In this document: positions 20,735-32,665 of the stretch, piece after piece
How the letters are laid out: each line of letters begins with the position of its first letter
How positions within the stretch are numbered: the stretch's first letter is position 1
Origin: Gelatoporia subvermispora B
Taxonomy: Eukaryota > Basidiomycota > Agaricomycetes > Polyporales > Gelatoporiaceae
DNA length: 64,000 bases
Assembly (NCBI GenBank): GCA_000320605.2
Contig: KB445793.1
Coordinates: forward strand, 1 to 64,000
Direction of reading: 5' to 3'
Position numbers and translations under genes: made by a program
Notes under the pieces: generated by a model
Database searches by the model: none
Seen by the model: the letters and a program-made list of their open reading frames with translations, nothing else
Told to the model about the DNA's origin: nothing

Positions 20735-21660
20735 CCCGAACGAATGGACGGATTGCAACACATGCGTATTCCACATCATTATCCCATTCTCCCAGCTCAG
20801 AGTTACGCGGTGTCTATCGCCCGCTCAACCAATTTCACCAGACATAAGGCCATTGATCGTCGCAATCGGGTTTGTGCTTACATTTACGTTTGCGATCGAG
20901 GTGGTAGTCTTTCCTTTAGCAAGAAGTGGTATTGCTTACGGTGACAGCCTCCACTGTCCAGTGCTACTGAACAGAGTTCCATGCCTTTGAAAGAGCATGT
21001 GGGTGAGACTTCGCAGCATTCGGTAGATGGAGTTTTCCCGAAATGAAGCTAATATACATCAATGAGTGTTTATCTAGGGTCCACGAGGCGAAAGAACCTT
21101 GATCGGACGTCCCTCGTCTACAAGAGAAGGTTCTTTGTTGAACACATGGCAGTGACACAGCTTTCGGCCTCCGCACATCTCTCCAATGAGGCTGTCCAGT
21201 CCGAATCACACGTACCCGCTCTCGATCTTCGTTGTTCGCCTTCTTCCACGATCCCTAGTCGCGAGCATAGCGGCTATGTACGGAGAATATACACAACGCG
21301 TAATCGAAGTCCCCGGAAGAGAGTACGAGTCGCGTCGAGCATTAGTAGGCGCCCAGTAGAATTATCGTGTATGACTGGTATGTTACTGACAGATAGTACG
21401 TTGAGAGGCCGTCGCAGCCGAGCGTTTATCCAGCATTGAGGACGACGGTGAAGTCTTCCATGTGTCCAGGGAAGGCTCACTGAGAGAGTGCAGGTGCCCG
21501 CAAGGCGTCGCGTGCGCCGGCCGCGGGCCCGCGTTCCTCCTTCAGGAAGCGCCTGGCGCACCGAGTCACCGCGGTCACTTCGCCCATCTCCTCTATGATC
21601 GATTAATCCCTGGCAGCTAGTCACTCTCCTCGGTGACACCTTTAAACCTCTCCCCGATAT
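20735..21660 (-). pseudogene. ASCC1/AKAP7-like gene, copy 3, heavily decayed
   Basis: Order and bases follow the intact gene: the TRTLFRGLRLRVVYIL region near 21290 (exon-3 end), the VDEGRP/IKV region near 21105 (exon 4), and 'ctgagctgggagaatggg' near 20790 (C-terminal QLCEMG region). Many stops and indels. It lies upstream of DUF6533-C on the same strand and is the inverted counterpart of the remnant at 1-1240. Confidence 0.6.
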
Positions 21661-21839
21661 GTCATTGCATGGTTGTCAAGGACAAGCGAGTGCGCTATCC
21701 CCTCACAGAATAAGCTAGCTCCCTACTCTCGTTCACGGTTCACAGTGTATCGCAACCTCGAGGAAGCTAAGCAACGCATAGTGGTGCGTCCAATTCTTCG
21801 CGCTGCACTCCCTTTTCGTCATACTCTTCGAATAGTCCG

Positions 21840-23260
21840 GTGTTTTTGGACGTGTCCAGGTGGTTGAAGTCTAGTATCCGCCTTTTCAATTACAGCTCCG
21901 AGAAGCCAATACGTGGCGATGCGTCCTGTTCCTTTGGCGATCTCCTCTCCTTACGCTTCCTTTCGATAGACCATTCGAAACTCGTCGTTGAATGCCGGAG
22001 CCATCATGTGCATCTCCAGGTAGACAGATGCAGACGTCCGTGCTCAACACCGCCCAGCAATGGCATGTGATGCGCTTGTTGGATGTGATGAGATCCTGGA
22101 TAGTGGTTGCCGCGCATGTGATGTCGGCGGTGGTTCCAATGAGAACGTTCGCGTTTGTCTCGGTACCATCATGAGCTGACAGAAACCCGGGTAAGCCTCA
22201 CTCCGTAGTATGTCAGTGCGTATATTTGCACGGGTCAATATATGCGCGTCGTGCCTTGTGCTCTTCCTCGAGATTGGCTGCGTGACGCTGCGCCGGACTT
22301 ATCATGAGCTTTTTCCACACGTGTGGCCCATCCTGCGCCCGATACAAGCCGCCGCGTTGGTGTCTGCGCGATTTTCGCTGAGCAGCTCTCCGAAGCAAGG
22401 ATATCGACTTGGATATCAGTGGCCAAGTTCACTCAGCCAGCCGCGGCGCGTATCCACATATAGTCAGCCGCCAGCATGCGGACACGACTTGCCTGCCTGA
22501 GCAGTCGTCCCCGATCCCATTTGGCGCATTGGTAAGGAGTCGTCAGGGGACGACCCTGAAGTCTATCCGTATAGACACGTTCAAGCCGCCAAGAGTGGGC
22601 TCCCGTCTCCAGTAGCGCCCGGACTCGGCGGGATGGTCGTCGCACACGCCGACGTTGTTGTAGGTGCGACGAGAGTGCTATTCTGGTGACCGTGAGCTCA
22701 TAAATTACACAGGACGGCTCACCTGCACAGTGAGTCATGCTACGTGCATGTGCAGATTGCTGCATACGGGTAAAGCATTCGTTCGATCATACCTCCTTGT
22801 GCACGTTCAGTTGCTCTATATGCATATGCCATACACGACGTGCCACGCCGATATACCTGCGGTCACTTCGAACAGCGGCGCGGGACCTCGTTTGACATGT
22901 ACCTGTCAGCCGCCATGCCAACTCATAATCCACCTTCCAGGTTACTCCGCCGGTGTCGACTCTCCGATAGCCCTCTAAGAAGCAGAAACCCAGCTATTCA
23001 GTAGGAGTCTCTCCATGGGATGTTAAAGATCAAATACCAGTTTCGACCTCAATCCGCCGAGATTCTGTCTTCACCACGACCATACGAGCCGCCATAAGGA
23101 CGCATCTGCTGAGTTCCGTTCGCTTGCAGGCGGTCCGGATGTCTGCGAGGCACCCATCTGGTCAGCCTTTCCGCACATACGTGATTCACCTCACGAGGCA
23201 GCCCCACCACCGTGTCGCTATCCACGTGCTCAAAAATGATCGCTTCTGTGTTCCGGTATT
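21840..23260. repeat. Unidentified duplicated element, copy 2
   Basis: Direct-repeat partner of 9000-10330. It shares the 'gagaagccaatacgtggcg' block at 21900, the 'gatcctggatagtggttgcc' block at 22090 and the 'gacacgact' block near 22482. No open frame of convincing length. It marks the left part of the second copy of the direct duplication. Confidence 0.5.
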
Positions 23261-23523
23261 TCATCAGCGTTTGTATGATTAGGCACGGTGGGGCTACTGT
23301 GATGGTGGGAATAGTAGATGATGAGAAATGTGGAAAGGCCGTGTAAATTAACCGTTATATATGCACAGATTCCAGTTCGGACCATACATCTGCATCATCG
23401 GTAATATCCACGTAGTCTTCGGATGAGATGTATATTCACCTTGGCATATATCTTGGACTAATCCATACAAACTATCACGCGGTGGGAAGTGACTATACGA
23501 AATATTCGGTCCTTGAAGCAACA

Positions 23524-24979
23524 TCAGGGACGCCACGTCATTTGTTCTTCGCTGATCACCCGCCTGCCATCCTCTTCGGTGAGTTCAATCACTACGGGCT
23601 GACTCAACTGAGTCTGATCGCCACCTCTCATGCAGTATCCAGCACGATTGGTCGATTCAATCCCTACAAACCGTAGCGACGGGAGCTCGCCCATGATTGC
23701 GCGCCCGAGGTTTGCCAGGTCATCGACTACATTCGACCGGCGTTTGGGACCATTCAAAGATCCATACAGCATTGTCGACCAACGGATGACAAGATGTGTC
23801 AAGGGCGGCAGGAGACGGACCTGCTCCATCAGAATTCGCTATGAGGACTCGGTGAGATCGTGTCGTTCGTTGAAGCCAGATCTGACGGCTTACAATGATG
23901 TCGCTCATCTTCGCTCCGTTATTTGGAAGGTCAACGGTCAAGTAGACGTGGGACAGAGCGGTGCTATGGTTCAACATCTCTGGAAGAAGGGCGAGGGGAA
24001 AGTACGACATGTTGAGGATGAGACGCAGCCGGGAAGGGTTGGCATCCGCGAGGAGTGCCGAAACGAAGGTGAGATTTTCTATGCTCATTTTCGACTCAAG
24101 CTCTAGAAACTCGACCGGGGATGTTATCCCAAGTACGTAAATTTGGTCCATGCTCCCAGACAAGCGATCCAGCCGCGTCCATCGACCGTGTGCCTCCTGG
24201 AAGGCCAGGTTGATATCCCGGATGTGGGTATGCCTGCCCAAATAAATGTCGCCCGACCAGGACTTGCTCGTCGTGTAGAGGGAACGGAGGTTGGGGAACG
24301 TCAGGAGTAATGACTTGATCTCGGTTATGTCGCAGTGGGGGATTTCGAGCGTGTGCAATGCGAGAAATTGCACAGTATGGGATTGAAACCAAGCTCCGTA
24401 GTACCGCAAGTCTTGGAGACGTGTCGTTGAGTTCACAAGGAGCGAGCTGATGTCATGAGGAGGTGCACGAGGATATTGTGAGTCAAATGCTATGCGAGCC
24501 GTAACGATCTCAGAGCTGACTTCCTGCAGTAATTTGCTAGCCACTCTGCCCACCTCCCTTAGGTCTATTTCTTCGAGACCTTGCAAGGAGATGCAGAAGC
24601 GGTAGAACCATCGGTTCGCGCTAAGCCAACGTTCCGAGTGAGTGATCGAGATGGTTTTGATTTGTGGAGGGCGGCTGCTATCGCCAAGAATATCATGGAG
24701 CATCATGCCCATCCAAAGAACTTCAAATGGACCTTCCGGAACCACGATATGGAGGTGCTGAAGATGCATCAGACGGAACTGCGGGTCCGCAAGCATGAAT
24801 TGTGCAAAGGAAAATGTGTTGTTCTTGTGAATTGGTATATCTAGTGCCAACAGCCGCTTGATACCCACTTCATGCATATCGCGGCATTTCGTCATTAGTG
24901 AGAGGATCTCAGGCTTGGATGATAGTCCCAAAACGATATGGAGAATGTCGTAATCCATCGCGACCTCCTTTCGTCCCAC
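23524..24979 (-). CDS. F-box/LRR-like protein
   Basis: Two exons (complement 23894-24979, 23524-23820) give 460 aa. The N-terminus (YDILHIVLG...KPEILSLMTKCRDMHEVGIKRLL) matches the pattern of the other F-box-like proteins in the window: a short helical domain with a conserved Cys and His, then an 'LL' helix. The rest is made of leucine-rich beta/alpha repeats, for example LQDLRYYGAWF, LALHTLEIPHC and FPNLRSLYTT. Such proteins usually link SCF ubiquitin ligases to substrates. Binding to Skp1 is inferred, not visible. The second exon begins VRLLPPLTHLVIRW. An alternative start lies at 24958. A decayed copy lies at 10590-11380. Confidence 0.7.
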
Positions 24980-25756
24980 TCTAGAGGCCGATTTAGTGTT
25001 TCATTATAGCTGCGCTGCACGGAACTGACCGCGGGTCATTATTGATTTTCAACACCTTCATACTAAAATAAAGAAGTCAAAGTGCACGCCTGTGGGTGCG
25101 GCTAAAGGTCTCAAAGAGAACTTCCTGTTACGGGGAAGGGGAAGACTGGATTGTTGGAGATTCAAAACTCACCATCAGAAAGCGCGGACACGTCACTGTC
25201 AAATTGAGATTGATGTGTTGTCATGGTGATGAATGGTCAGACGCGCCCCATTTGCCCTGCGGCAGTCGCCTTACATGAACATACTTATGAGCACTCTCAT
25301 ACACGATCGTCGCAGTCGGGCGGGGGATTACAGTAGTGAATATTTCTCCTGGCTATCGTTTATACAGCAGTCAGGGAATATCAATTTTATAACCATATCG
25401 ACAATTGGTACAACATGAGAAGGATACGGATGTGGTCAAAGGAAGCAGGGAAAATAACAAGAGTGCTGTCACGATCAATGGTTTCGAATCTATTGGCTTG
25501 CTTAACTGGGAAAGGGATGGATTGAATGTGCATTCCGCCGCATATGGCCAGGCTATTGGTCAAGCAGAGTCTATACCCCCCGTCAACTGTAGTATTTGAG
25601 CTCGACCAAACATGTGCTGGGATTTAGAGCATATCGTTCAGGTACGTATCGAAAAGGAAGTGCTGAAGCCATAAATATTTACAAGTGTACTGCAGGCATC
25701 GCTACCAAGATCCCAGTCGGAACATGTCAACAATCTCTCTGTACATCAAGGAGTCA

Positions 25757-26331
25757 CTACGCTGCGTCAGAAGCTTGCACAATTCCATTGCCCTCAACGC
25801 GCTCCAAGGCGCATGACTCTCGAGGTCCAAGAGCGCCGGGTGCCACCGTATCCGCCTCGTCATACCCGTAGTCAGAGTCATGACCAAGAAATTCGCCCAT
25901 GTCTCCGACAAAGGAGGCGAATCTGAGACTGACAGACTGAGAGGTCCCCCCACTTCTCGAGCGGGTAGCTGAGTACCGTGTATCGTCTTGGGCTTGTTGC
26001 GATTCATGGGTACTTTGGCGCAAACTCATCAAGAAATGAGATATGATGATCGAGGCGAGCCTGGAGGAATGTCAACATAAAGCATGAGCCCGAGATCTCA
26101 GACTAACGGTGTGATGAACTCCGCAGCAGACCCAAAAGGGCTATGAGAATATTCGTATGCCGCTGAAAAGCGAAGACTGTACCTGAAGCCGCTATTGCGC
26201 AATAGGTCTCTATGTAACTATGCATGGTTTCAGATCATCAATCAACTTCACCAACGTGCCTCCACTTACCCAGCTTGCAGGGAATCAACGACTTCCGCAG
26301 GAACCAGTGGACCGACATATGCTGTTGACAT
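25757..26331 (-). pseudogene. DUF6533 copy D with internal deletion
   Basis: The first exon (MSTAYVGPLVPAEVV..., from 26331), the second exon (ending near 26182) and the last two exons (to the stop at 25757, with HFLMSLRQ and GEFLGHDSD) are present. Exons 3 to 9, which encode most membrane segments, are missing. Exon 2 lies only about 50 bp from the exon-12 counterpart. The exon-12 remnant is 33 rather than 32 nt, so the frame does not rejoin. It is the partner of copy B in the direct duplication. Confidence 0.8.
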
Positions 26332-26962
26332 GATCTTGTCTTAGGCCACTTTGCGTAGTGTTTGATAGTAGATAGTTCAGCGATAGGCGCAACGCAATCT
26401 CAGACAGTGGACACGGGTGCCTTATAAGCTAAGACACTGATTGAACTTAAGCTTAGCCTGCAACAGGTAATGCGATGCTCAGGAATGCGCAGTACACGAG
26501 CTTCGCGCGATGAACAATGGCAGCCAACGAATTCTGTCGATCTGAGAATATAGAAGTGTCTATCTTCAATAGCTTATGATCTGATACTGTGCGATATAGG
26601 ACATCAATTTCACACATCAAGCACATCATGAGAATCCGCACACGCATCATAGATGTCCGACATATTATGACCTTCTACCCACGTCAATGACAACATGGAA
26701 GGCTACTTCTCTCGATGATATCAGAATTTGCACCGCACAATACATGATATCAGATCACCCGCCAGGCACAACAGGATGCACAATAGATGTAACGCAGATG
26801 CTCAGCTTATAGGATCGAATGCGTACTGGGCATGGCCCTCAGTTCGATCCTACTGAAAACCGAGCAGATCATTCGTAGGCAATGCATAGAACTCAGCAGA
26901 GTCAAAAACACAGAACAACTATTTGCATTAATACGGTCCATGCCCGAAGAATCTCAGCCCGC
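26332..26962. other. Spacer between DUF6533-D and the ASCC1-like gene
   Basis: No gene recognised. AT-richer than the coding regions on both sides. Confidence 0.35.
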
Positions 26963-28254
26963 TCAAATGAGGGGACAGCTCGCCACGCATACATACTCCC
27001 CCTCAGGGCCCCAGCTACCCATCTCACAGAGCTGGATCTCATCTATTGACCATTCCCCCAATTCCACGGCTCGCATCCTCGTCGGCCGCCGTGGTCGGGA
27101 CTGTGACGAAGTTTGCGATTGCAGCCGAATTCGGGAATCGCCTTCCAGCAGGGGCTCCGCCATATCACTCGTGGTGACAGCGTCTAGCGCTGGTGATGAA
27201 AGTATCGCTGCATATGAGAACGGTACGCGGTTTCGGCTTCGAGGTTTTCTATGAACGGTGTTGAGCACCGTACAATGGAGCTATAACAATGTCAAAGAGA
27301 ACTCATCCATAGTATCGCAGGCGAGACGAACCTTGAGTGCACGTCCCTCGTCCACGAGCAAACCCTCTTTCTTAAACGCATCGTGTACGAACTCTGAGGC
27401 GCGACAGCTCAAACACAATCAGCGAATATTTGTCAGAGAGACGACGTACGTGCCACAGCCTTGAGTCTCCGCACATCTTCCCCCTCGGGAGGCGGTCCCA
27501 CCCACATCACATGCGCCCGCTCCAGATCCCCGCGCTCCGGCTTCATCACGTCCATACTCCCCAGACGCACCCGCAAGGGCTCTCTACCAAGGATCTCCAG
27601 AATGCGTGGGCGAAGCCCTTGCAAGAGAGTGCGAACTGCGTCAAGGGTCCGCGGACACACGATGGGATTCGCTTGTGCGGTCACCGAGGGCTTAGTGGAG
27701 GTCGAAGCACCTGATTGGACAGATGATACATTAACCGGGGCCGCCCTGGCTGAGGGTCTAGCTGAGCGTGATGATGATGATTTCTGGGTATCGAGAGAAA
27801 GCACTCCGAGGGTCAGGTGCAACCTGCGAGGAGGGATGACTATAGAACGGTCCAAGCCAGTGATGGCGGGCGAAGTCTGAAGTAGCGCATCTGTGAAGGT
27901 CGTCATCCTTTCCCGGAGGGCAGCATGGTGTCCCTATCATATACGCATGAGGTTCACCACGAAATTGCGAAGTCATGGGTGCCGTACGATGGGGAGCGCC
28001 AGGACTGCAGTGGCAATAGCTCAGTTCAGACTCGATGATGGGACTTGAAATTAGACGTCACAGTGTGTGAGCGACGGCTTTGGTATCCTCTCCTTCATGT
28101 TTTTTGATGCACTAGTATGGTTCCCCCCATCTCCGCCTCCACCTCCGCTTCCACCTCTACCTCGCCCACGTTCGCCTCCACAGCCACGGCCTCGTCCACC
28201 TCGCCGTCCTCTTCCCCGACCATTTCCAGGGCCTTCAAAATTATGCTCCGACAT
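26963..28254 (-). CDS. ASCC1/AKAP7-like 2H phosphoesterase with Arg/Gly-rich N-terminus (intact copy)
   Basis: Five exons (complement 28062-28254, 27988-28004, 27450-27933, 27332-27393, 26963-27280) give 357 aa with all phases consistent. The N-terminal 60 residues are rich in RG/GG (GRGRGRRGGRGRG), like an RNA-binding RGG box. The domain then starts THFLALPI/GHHAALRERM. It has both HxT motifs of the 2H phosphoesterase fold: HLTLGVL in exon 3 and HCTVLNT at the start of exon 5. The end (LGEWSIDEIQLCEMGSWGPEGEY) is typical of ASCC1 and AKAP7-type proteins. The KH domain found in ASCC1 is absent. Likely role: RNA or nucleotide phosphodiester chemistry or binding; the substrate is unknown. It is the only intact member of five copies or fragments here. 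Confidence 0.8.
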
Positions 28255-28934
28255 TACAAAGGCCTTGATGGTGTCTAGGGCGTGCAGATTGAACTGATTA
28301 AGTGTGAGAGACGCAACACGCAACATACAGTGCGTAGTAGATCACTGAGTGCCTTTTGTGCTTCGCCACGGGCAAGTCTAGTAGCCTTCTACGACCAAGT
28401 TCGTGATCGCGGGATCAGGATTTCCCGATCGACCTATAGAGCAAGATGCGAGTTCACTGAGAATACAACGCGACAATGCCTGAGTGGTTTGAGCGAGATG
28501 CAACGCGGACCCGCGGTTTCCGTGCTTTCAGGCCTCATGCGGAGATACCCGAGGGTACCGACTCGCCTGGAAGGAAGCGCTCGCCGCCGCGTGTGTCTAC
28601 TTTACAAGTTACTAGCTACACTAAGTTACAACCGTCGATCCCGTTTTCGTCACCCAGCTCGCAGCCATCTCCACCTGACCAGCTGAGAAGACAAGCGTGT
28701 GTTAGTCTAATACAGAACGTCATATCGCCGACAGGGGCTGGCATCGTTCATCAGATAGAAGCGAGAACGTGGACCTTCGCTATCACGCTCCGCTTCGGAG
28801 ACTCATATAACTCTGAAGATGACTGGTAGAGATTTACAAAACCAGGTGAGAAAGATCCGATCCTGGAGCGATGAAACGCTCACCCAATGAAATTCGAACC
28901 TCGGTATTACTATCGTGAACGCGCAGGAAGTATC
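28255..28934. promoter_or_regulatory. Upstream region of the ASCC1-like gene
   Basis: Contains the 5' flank of the ASCC1-like gene, which is conserved with the flank of copy 2 near 15850-15990. The rest, up to the stop of the next F-box-like gene, shows no gene. Confidence 0.35.
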
Positions 28935-30302
28935 TCAAGCAGAGCGCCATAGAGCTGTAATGCGAGCTTGCGCCACGCTGAGGCAGATTGCACGGCAGCG
29001 AGGAATGCCCTCGAGGGACGGTGACATTTCAAAGTGTGCCGCTCGCTGTGCCAAGTTGAAACAGATGAACTCCAGTGTAGGGCATGCATCAAGGATGTTT
29101 TGTGCGAGGAGCTCGAGGTCGACTTCGTACATGAACGTGACCACTGGGTGTCTTCGGGACCCGTGTGGCCGTATCAGGACCAGGTGTAAGTGCTTCAGGC
29201 GCAAGGTACGAAGCGTCATGAGCAAGTGTTCCTGCAATAAAGAGTAAGCGAAATCTCCATGCCTTACGGCGGTCGGAAATGCACGTACTCTGAACTCTTC
29301 CATATCGATTCCATCTGCAGACCACCACTTCATACTGAGGCGGAGATATAGCACGTGGTGAGACATATCTAGAAGTTGTGGGAGAGCCGAATGTCTCGGG
29401 GATTGCCTGGGATGAACTAGGTCAAGACTAAGGTGGGTTGGCTGAGCCGCCGACAGTACGGCACGCAATCTCCCCTGGTTATTCTGCAGCAGCCACAGGT
29501 CATGGATATCCACTCTTCGTATATGTTTCGCGAATGCCAAGATGTACAGCCCGTCCAGGTGTCCCGAGACGTAAGTCATTTCGGCCCACGAATAACGTGC
29601 ATTTGATCCTCTGCGTTGTTGATGATGTAATTCTTCGATTTGCTCATCGTCTATCGCCCAGGACCCACTAAAGCGTCGGATGTCGAGACGACGAAGATGA
29701 GGGAATATATCAGGGACTCTGTGTATCTCTTCAATGCGGACCATGTCCAGCTCTAACGAGCGCACGCCTGGGAAATTGAGAGACGATGCCGGAAGTCGAG
29801 CATTGTACAAACGCAGCGCTCTGAGATGCTCCTTTCGCGGAAAGGTGACAGTAGGTAGCTGACAGCTTGGGGCTACGTGACAGCCGAGGTAGACCTGGAT
29901 CAGAGGAGAACGCGAAGTCGAGAGCGCTGCGAGTACGGGAGAATTCAAGTAACGCATACTGAGCGACTTCAGATTGCGTAGTCGTGCAATAGCCTGTATG
30001 AGTTGTGGGCAGGCCTGGAAGAGTGGATCTGCAGCAGATAACGAGATGCTCTCCAAATTTTCTGCTAGTTCAATCACTTGTTTGAGCAGCGCTCCGATTT
30101 TTGCGAGAGACTCTCTTCCCCGCATTGAGCCCCATGGATGAGTAATATGCTCTGATATGCGTCGGAGGAATGGGGCACGCCATCCGTCTCTTGCGAGAAT
30201 CCATGAACAGAATGGCTGAATATTACGATCGGTGAGAATGAACGTCCGCCGAAGCAGGATCTTGGTTCCTTCACGGTATGCGGTATGGCATGTGTACATC
30301 GT
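28935..30302 (-). CDS. F-box-like/LRR protein, N-terminus lost in assembly gap
   Basis: The open frame runs from the gap edge to the stop at 28935. It starts inside the F-box-like domain (CHTAYREGTKILLRR, the 'C..xH/Y..G.K.LL' pattern) and continues with leucine-rich repeats (LESISLSAADPLF, LRNLKSLSMRYL, GVRSLELDMVRIEEI). A 57-bp intron at 29232-29288 (gtacgtgc...ttgcag) is likely. It is in frame, so the unspliced frame stays open. The spliced C-terminal part begins EHLLMTLRTLRLKHLHLV, resembling the last exons of the paral­ogues. Start codon and first exon lie in or beyond the Ns. It is more diverged than the genes at 38-41 kb. Confidence 0.72.
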   Translation of the reverse strand, partial: TMYTCHTAYREGTKILLRRTFILTDRNIQPFCSWILARDGWRAPFLRRISEHITHPWGSMRGRESLAKIGALLKQVIELAENLESISLSAADPLFQACPQLIQAIARLRNLKSLSMRYLNSPVLAALSTSRSPLIQVYLGCHVAPSCQLPTVTFPRKEHLRALRLYNARLPASSLNFPGVRSLELDMVRIEEIHRVPDIFPHLRRLDIRRFSGSWAIDDEQIEELHHQQRRGSNARYSWAEMTYVSGHLDGLYILAFAKHIRRVDIHDLWLLQNNQGRLRAVLSAAQPTHLSLDLVHPRQSPRHSALPQLLDMSHHVLYLRLSMKWWSADGIDMEEFRVRAFPTAVRHGDFAYSLLQEHLLMTLRTLRLKHLHLVLIRPHGSRRHPVVTFMYEVDLELLAQNILDACPTLEFICFNLAQRAAHFEMSPSLEGIPRCRAICLSVAQARITALWRSA

Positions 30303-31278
30303 NNNNNNNNNNNNNNNNNNNNNNNNNNNNNNNNNNNNNNNNNNNNNNNNNNNNNNNNNNNNNNNNNNNNNNNNNNNNNNNNNNNNNNNNNNNNNNNNNN
30401 NNNNNNNNNNNNNNNNNNNNNNNNNNNNNNNNNNNNNNNNNNNNNNNNNNNNNNNNNNNNNNNNNNNNNNNNNNNNNNNNNNNNNNNNNNNNNNNNNNNN
30501 NNNNNNNNNNNNNNNNNNNNNNNNNNNNNNNNNNNNNNNNNNNNNNNNNNNNNNNNNNNNNNNNNNNNNNNNNNNNNNNNNNNNNNNNNNNNNNNNNNNN
30601 NNNNNNNNNNNNNNNNNNNNNNNNNNNNNNNNNNNNNNNNNNNNNNNNNNNNNNNNNNNNNNNNNNNNNNNNNNNNNNNNNNNNNNNNNNNNNNNNNNNN
30701 NNNNNNNNNNNNNNNNNNNNNNNNNNNNNNNNNNNNNNNNNNNNNNNNNNNNNNNNNNNNNNNNNNNNNNNNNNNNNNNNNNNNNNNNNNNNNNNNNNNN
30801 NNNNNNNNNNNNNNNNNNNNNNNNNNNNNNNNNNNNNNNNNNNNNNNNNNNNNNNNNNNNNNNNNNNNNNNNNNNNNNNNNNNNNNNNNNNNNNNNNNNN
30901 NNNNNNNNNNNNNNNNNNNNNNNNNNNNNNNNNNNNNNNNNNNNNNNNNNNNNNNNNNNNNNNNNNNNNNNNNNNNNNNNNNNNNNNNNNNNNNNNNNNN
31001 NNNNNNNNNNNNNNNNNNNNNNNNNNNNNNNNNNNNNNNNNNNNNNNNNNNNNNNNNNNNNNNNNNNNNNNNNNNNNNNNNNNNNNNNNNNNNNNNNNNN
31101 NNNNNNNNNNNNNNNNNNNNNNNNNNNNNNNNNNNNNNNNNNNNNNNNNNNNNNNNNNNNNNNNNNNNNNNNNNNNNNNNNNNNNNNNNNNNNNNNNNNN
31201 NNNNNNNNNNNNNNNNNNNNNNNNNNNNNNNNNNNNNNNNNNNNNNNNNNNNNNNNNNNNNNNNNNNNNNNNNNNNNN
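30303..31278. other. Assembly gap, 976 Ns
   Basis: A run of N between two F-box-like genes on the same strand. It hides the 5' end of the gene at 28935-30302 and the 3' end of the gene at 31279-32665. Open frames crossing it are artefacts. Confidence 1.
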
Positions 31279-32665
31279 TGGAACGCTCTTCCCAACTTGT
31301 GTAGCCATGTCCAGTGACGTCGAGCTGAGACCGTTCAGTTCTAAGTGTTTGACCTGCGTCGACCGAAGGGCTTCACATATCTAGTGGCGTGGGTCATAAT
31401 CTTAAGTAAAACGATGAGTCAAGGTCCATGCTAGACTCACACGGTCGAGATCGAGAGAGGTCTTCGTCGCATCTGCAAGTCGCAGGCAAGTTACCCGGTG
31501 CGCCTGCTTCAGGATGCTCCCATAGTTCTGTACGATCTTCATCGATCCCTCCTCGAAGTGTAGTTGCAGATGTGTGGGCTCCGTAGCAGTCAGGATCGCG
31601 CTGATCCAGTCGAGGCTATGACTGCCACAGTCCCTGGTGACGATGTCGAGTCGACGAACACGCTGATGGAGGTTGAGCTGGTAGAGACCGCCAAGGTCCA
31701 TTGAAATGTGATCAAGCGCCTCCCAACGCAGCTCCTTCAAAGCGTTGCACACACGTACATCTTCGGCGTCAGACGCGCTGGACGGGATGCTGCGGCATCG
31801 AAGAGAACGAAGCCGGGGACAAAGACGGATGAAAGAATATATATCCGCTATCGGCAGTGCTGTCGTAAAGGACACGGTGTGCAGGAATGGAAACGAGAAT
31901 GGTGAAACCGACGCTGGAAGAAGCGTGGTCAAATGGAGCTTCGAGAGTGTGTTGGCGAAGAACCGGATCATCTCCATGGTTGCGCCCTCCCATCCCCTTC
32001 GCTGATCCCATTCGAGGGTAAGAGAATCCAGCGCAGCACCCATATCTCTCAGAGCGACGGCCTTCACCGTCTCGGCACTGTATAGCTCAAGGACCTTGAG
32101 TCCTGCGAGTCTGGGTAAGACCGATTGGCTGACGTCAGTGGATGACCAGCGAAGGATTTCCCAATGCAACAACGATAGTCGTTGAAGGTTCGGAGCTTGC
32201 GATAGTACATTGCAAAAGCGCTTCGCGTTGTATGGTGGCGTCCTATCGTACCATTCTCGTGAGTTGTACCTGTAGGATATGCTTCGAAGTAGGGGGCCCC
32301 GATTGGCTGCATCGGCGAGTATATAGTCACAGAAGCCTTCAACCTTACGGCTGTCGAGGACAATGTTGGATTGCAACAAGATCTTACTGCATTCCGCATG
32401 GAACATCTTGCATGTACGCATCATATCCAACAGCTGCCTTCGGCCCAGGATGGTGAGGATGTAGTGCACGACATCGAAATTGAGGGCCGTGAGCAAGCTG
32501 CGTTGCATGCTGCGTTGGTAGTGACAATGTGGTGTGAGCAATCATCGTAGACAAACGCCACCTAGATATGCTCACCACTCGGGGGAGTGTGATCGGTTTC
32601 GCTGGTGTCGCAAGGGAGACGGCGAGGGTGTCATCGATGTAGCTGGGAGGGTCGGAGTCCGCCAT
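31279..32665 (-). CDS. F-box-like/LRR protein, 3' end in assembly gap
   Basis: Exons on the complement: 32562-32665, 31441-32509, and from 31353 into the gap. Exon 1 encodes MADSDPPSYIDDTLAV. Exon 2 begins with the F-box-like motif (LNFDVVHYIL...LLDMMRTCKMFHAEC) and continues with leucine-rich repeats (LAGLKVLELYSAE, FPFLHTVSF, CPRLRSLRC). It is exactly 1069 nt long, like the middle exons of two paralogues at 38.3 and 59.5 kb. Exon 3 begins VKHLELNGLSSTSLDM and is cut by the Ns. Likely an SCF substrate adaptor by family; the target is unknown. Confidence 0.78.

Noticed and set aside
30232..31384. Several long open frames of 340-370 codons across 30.2-31.4 kb
   Set aside because: They consist almost entirely of the N gap; only the flanking real sequence was used.
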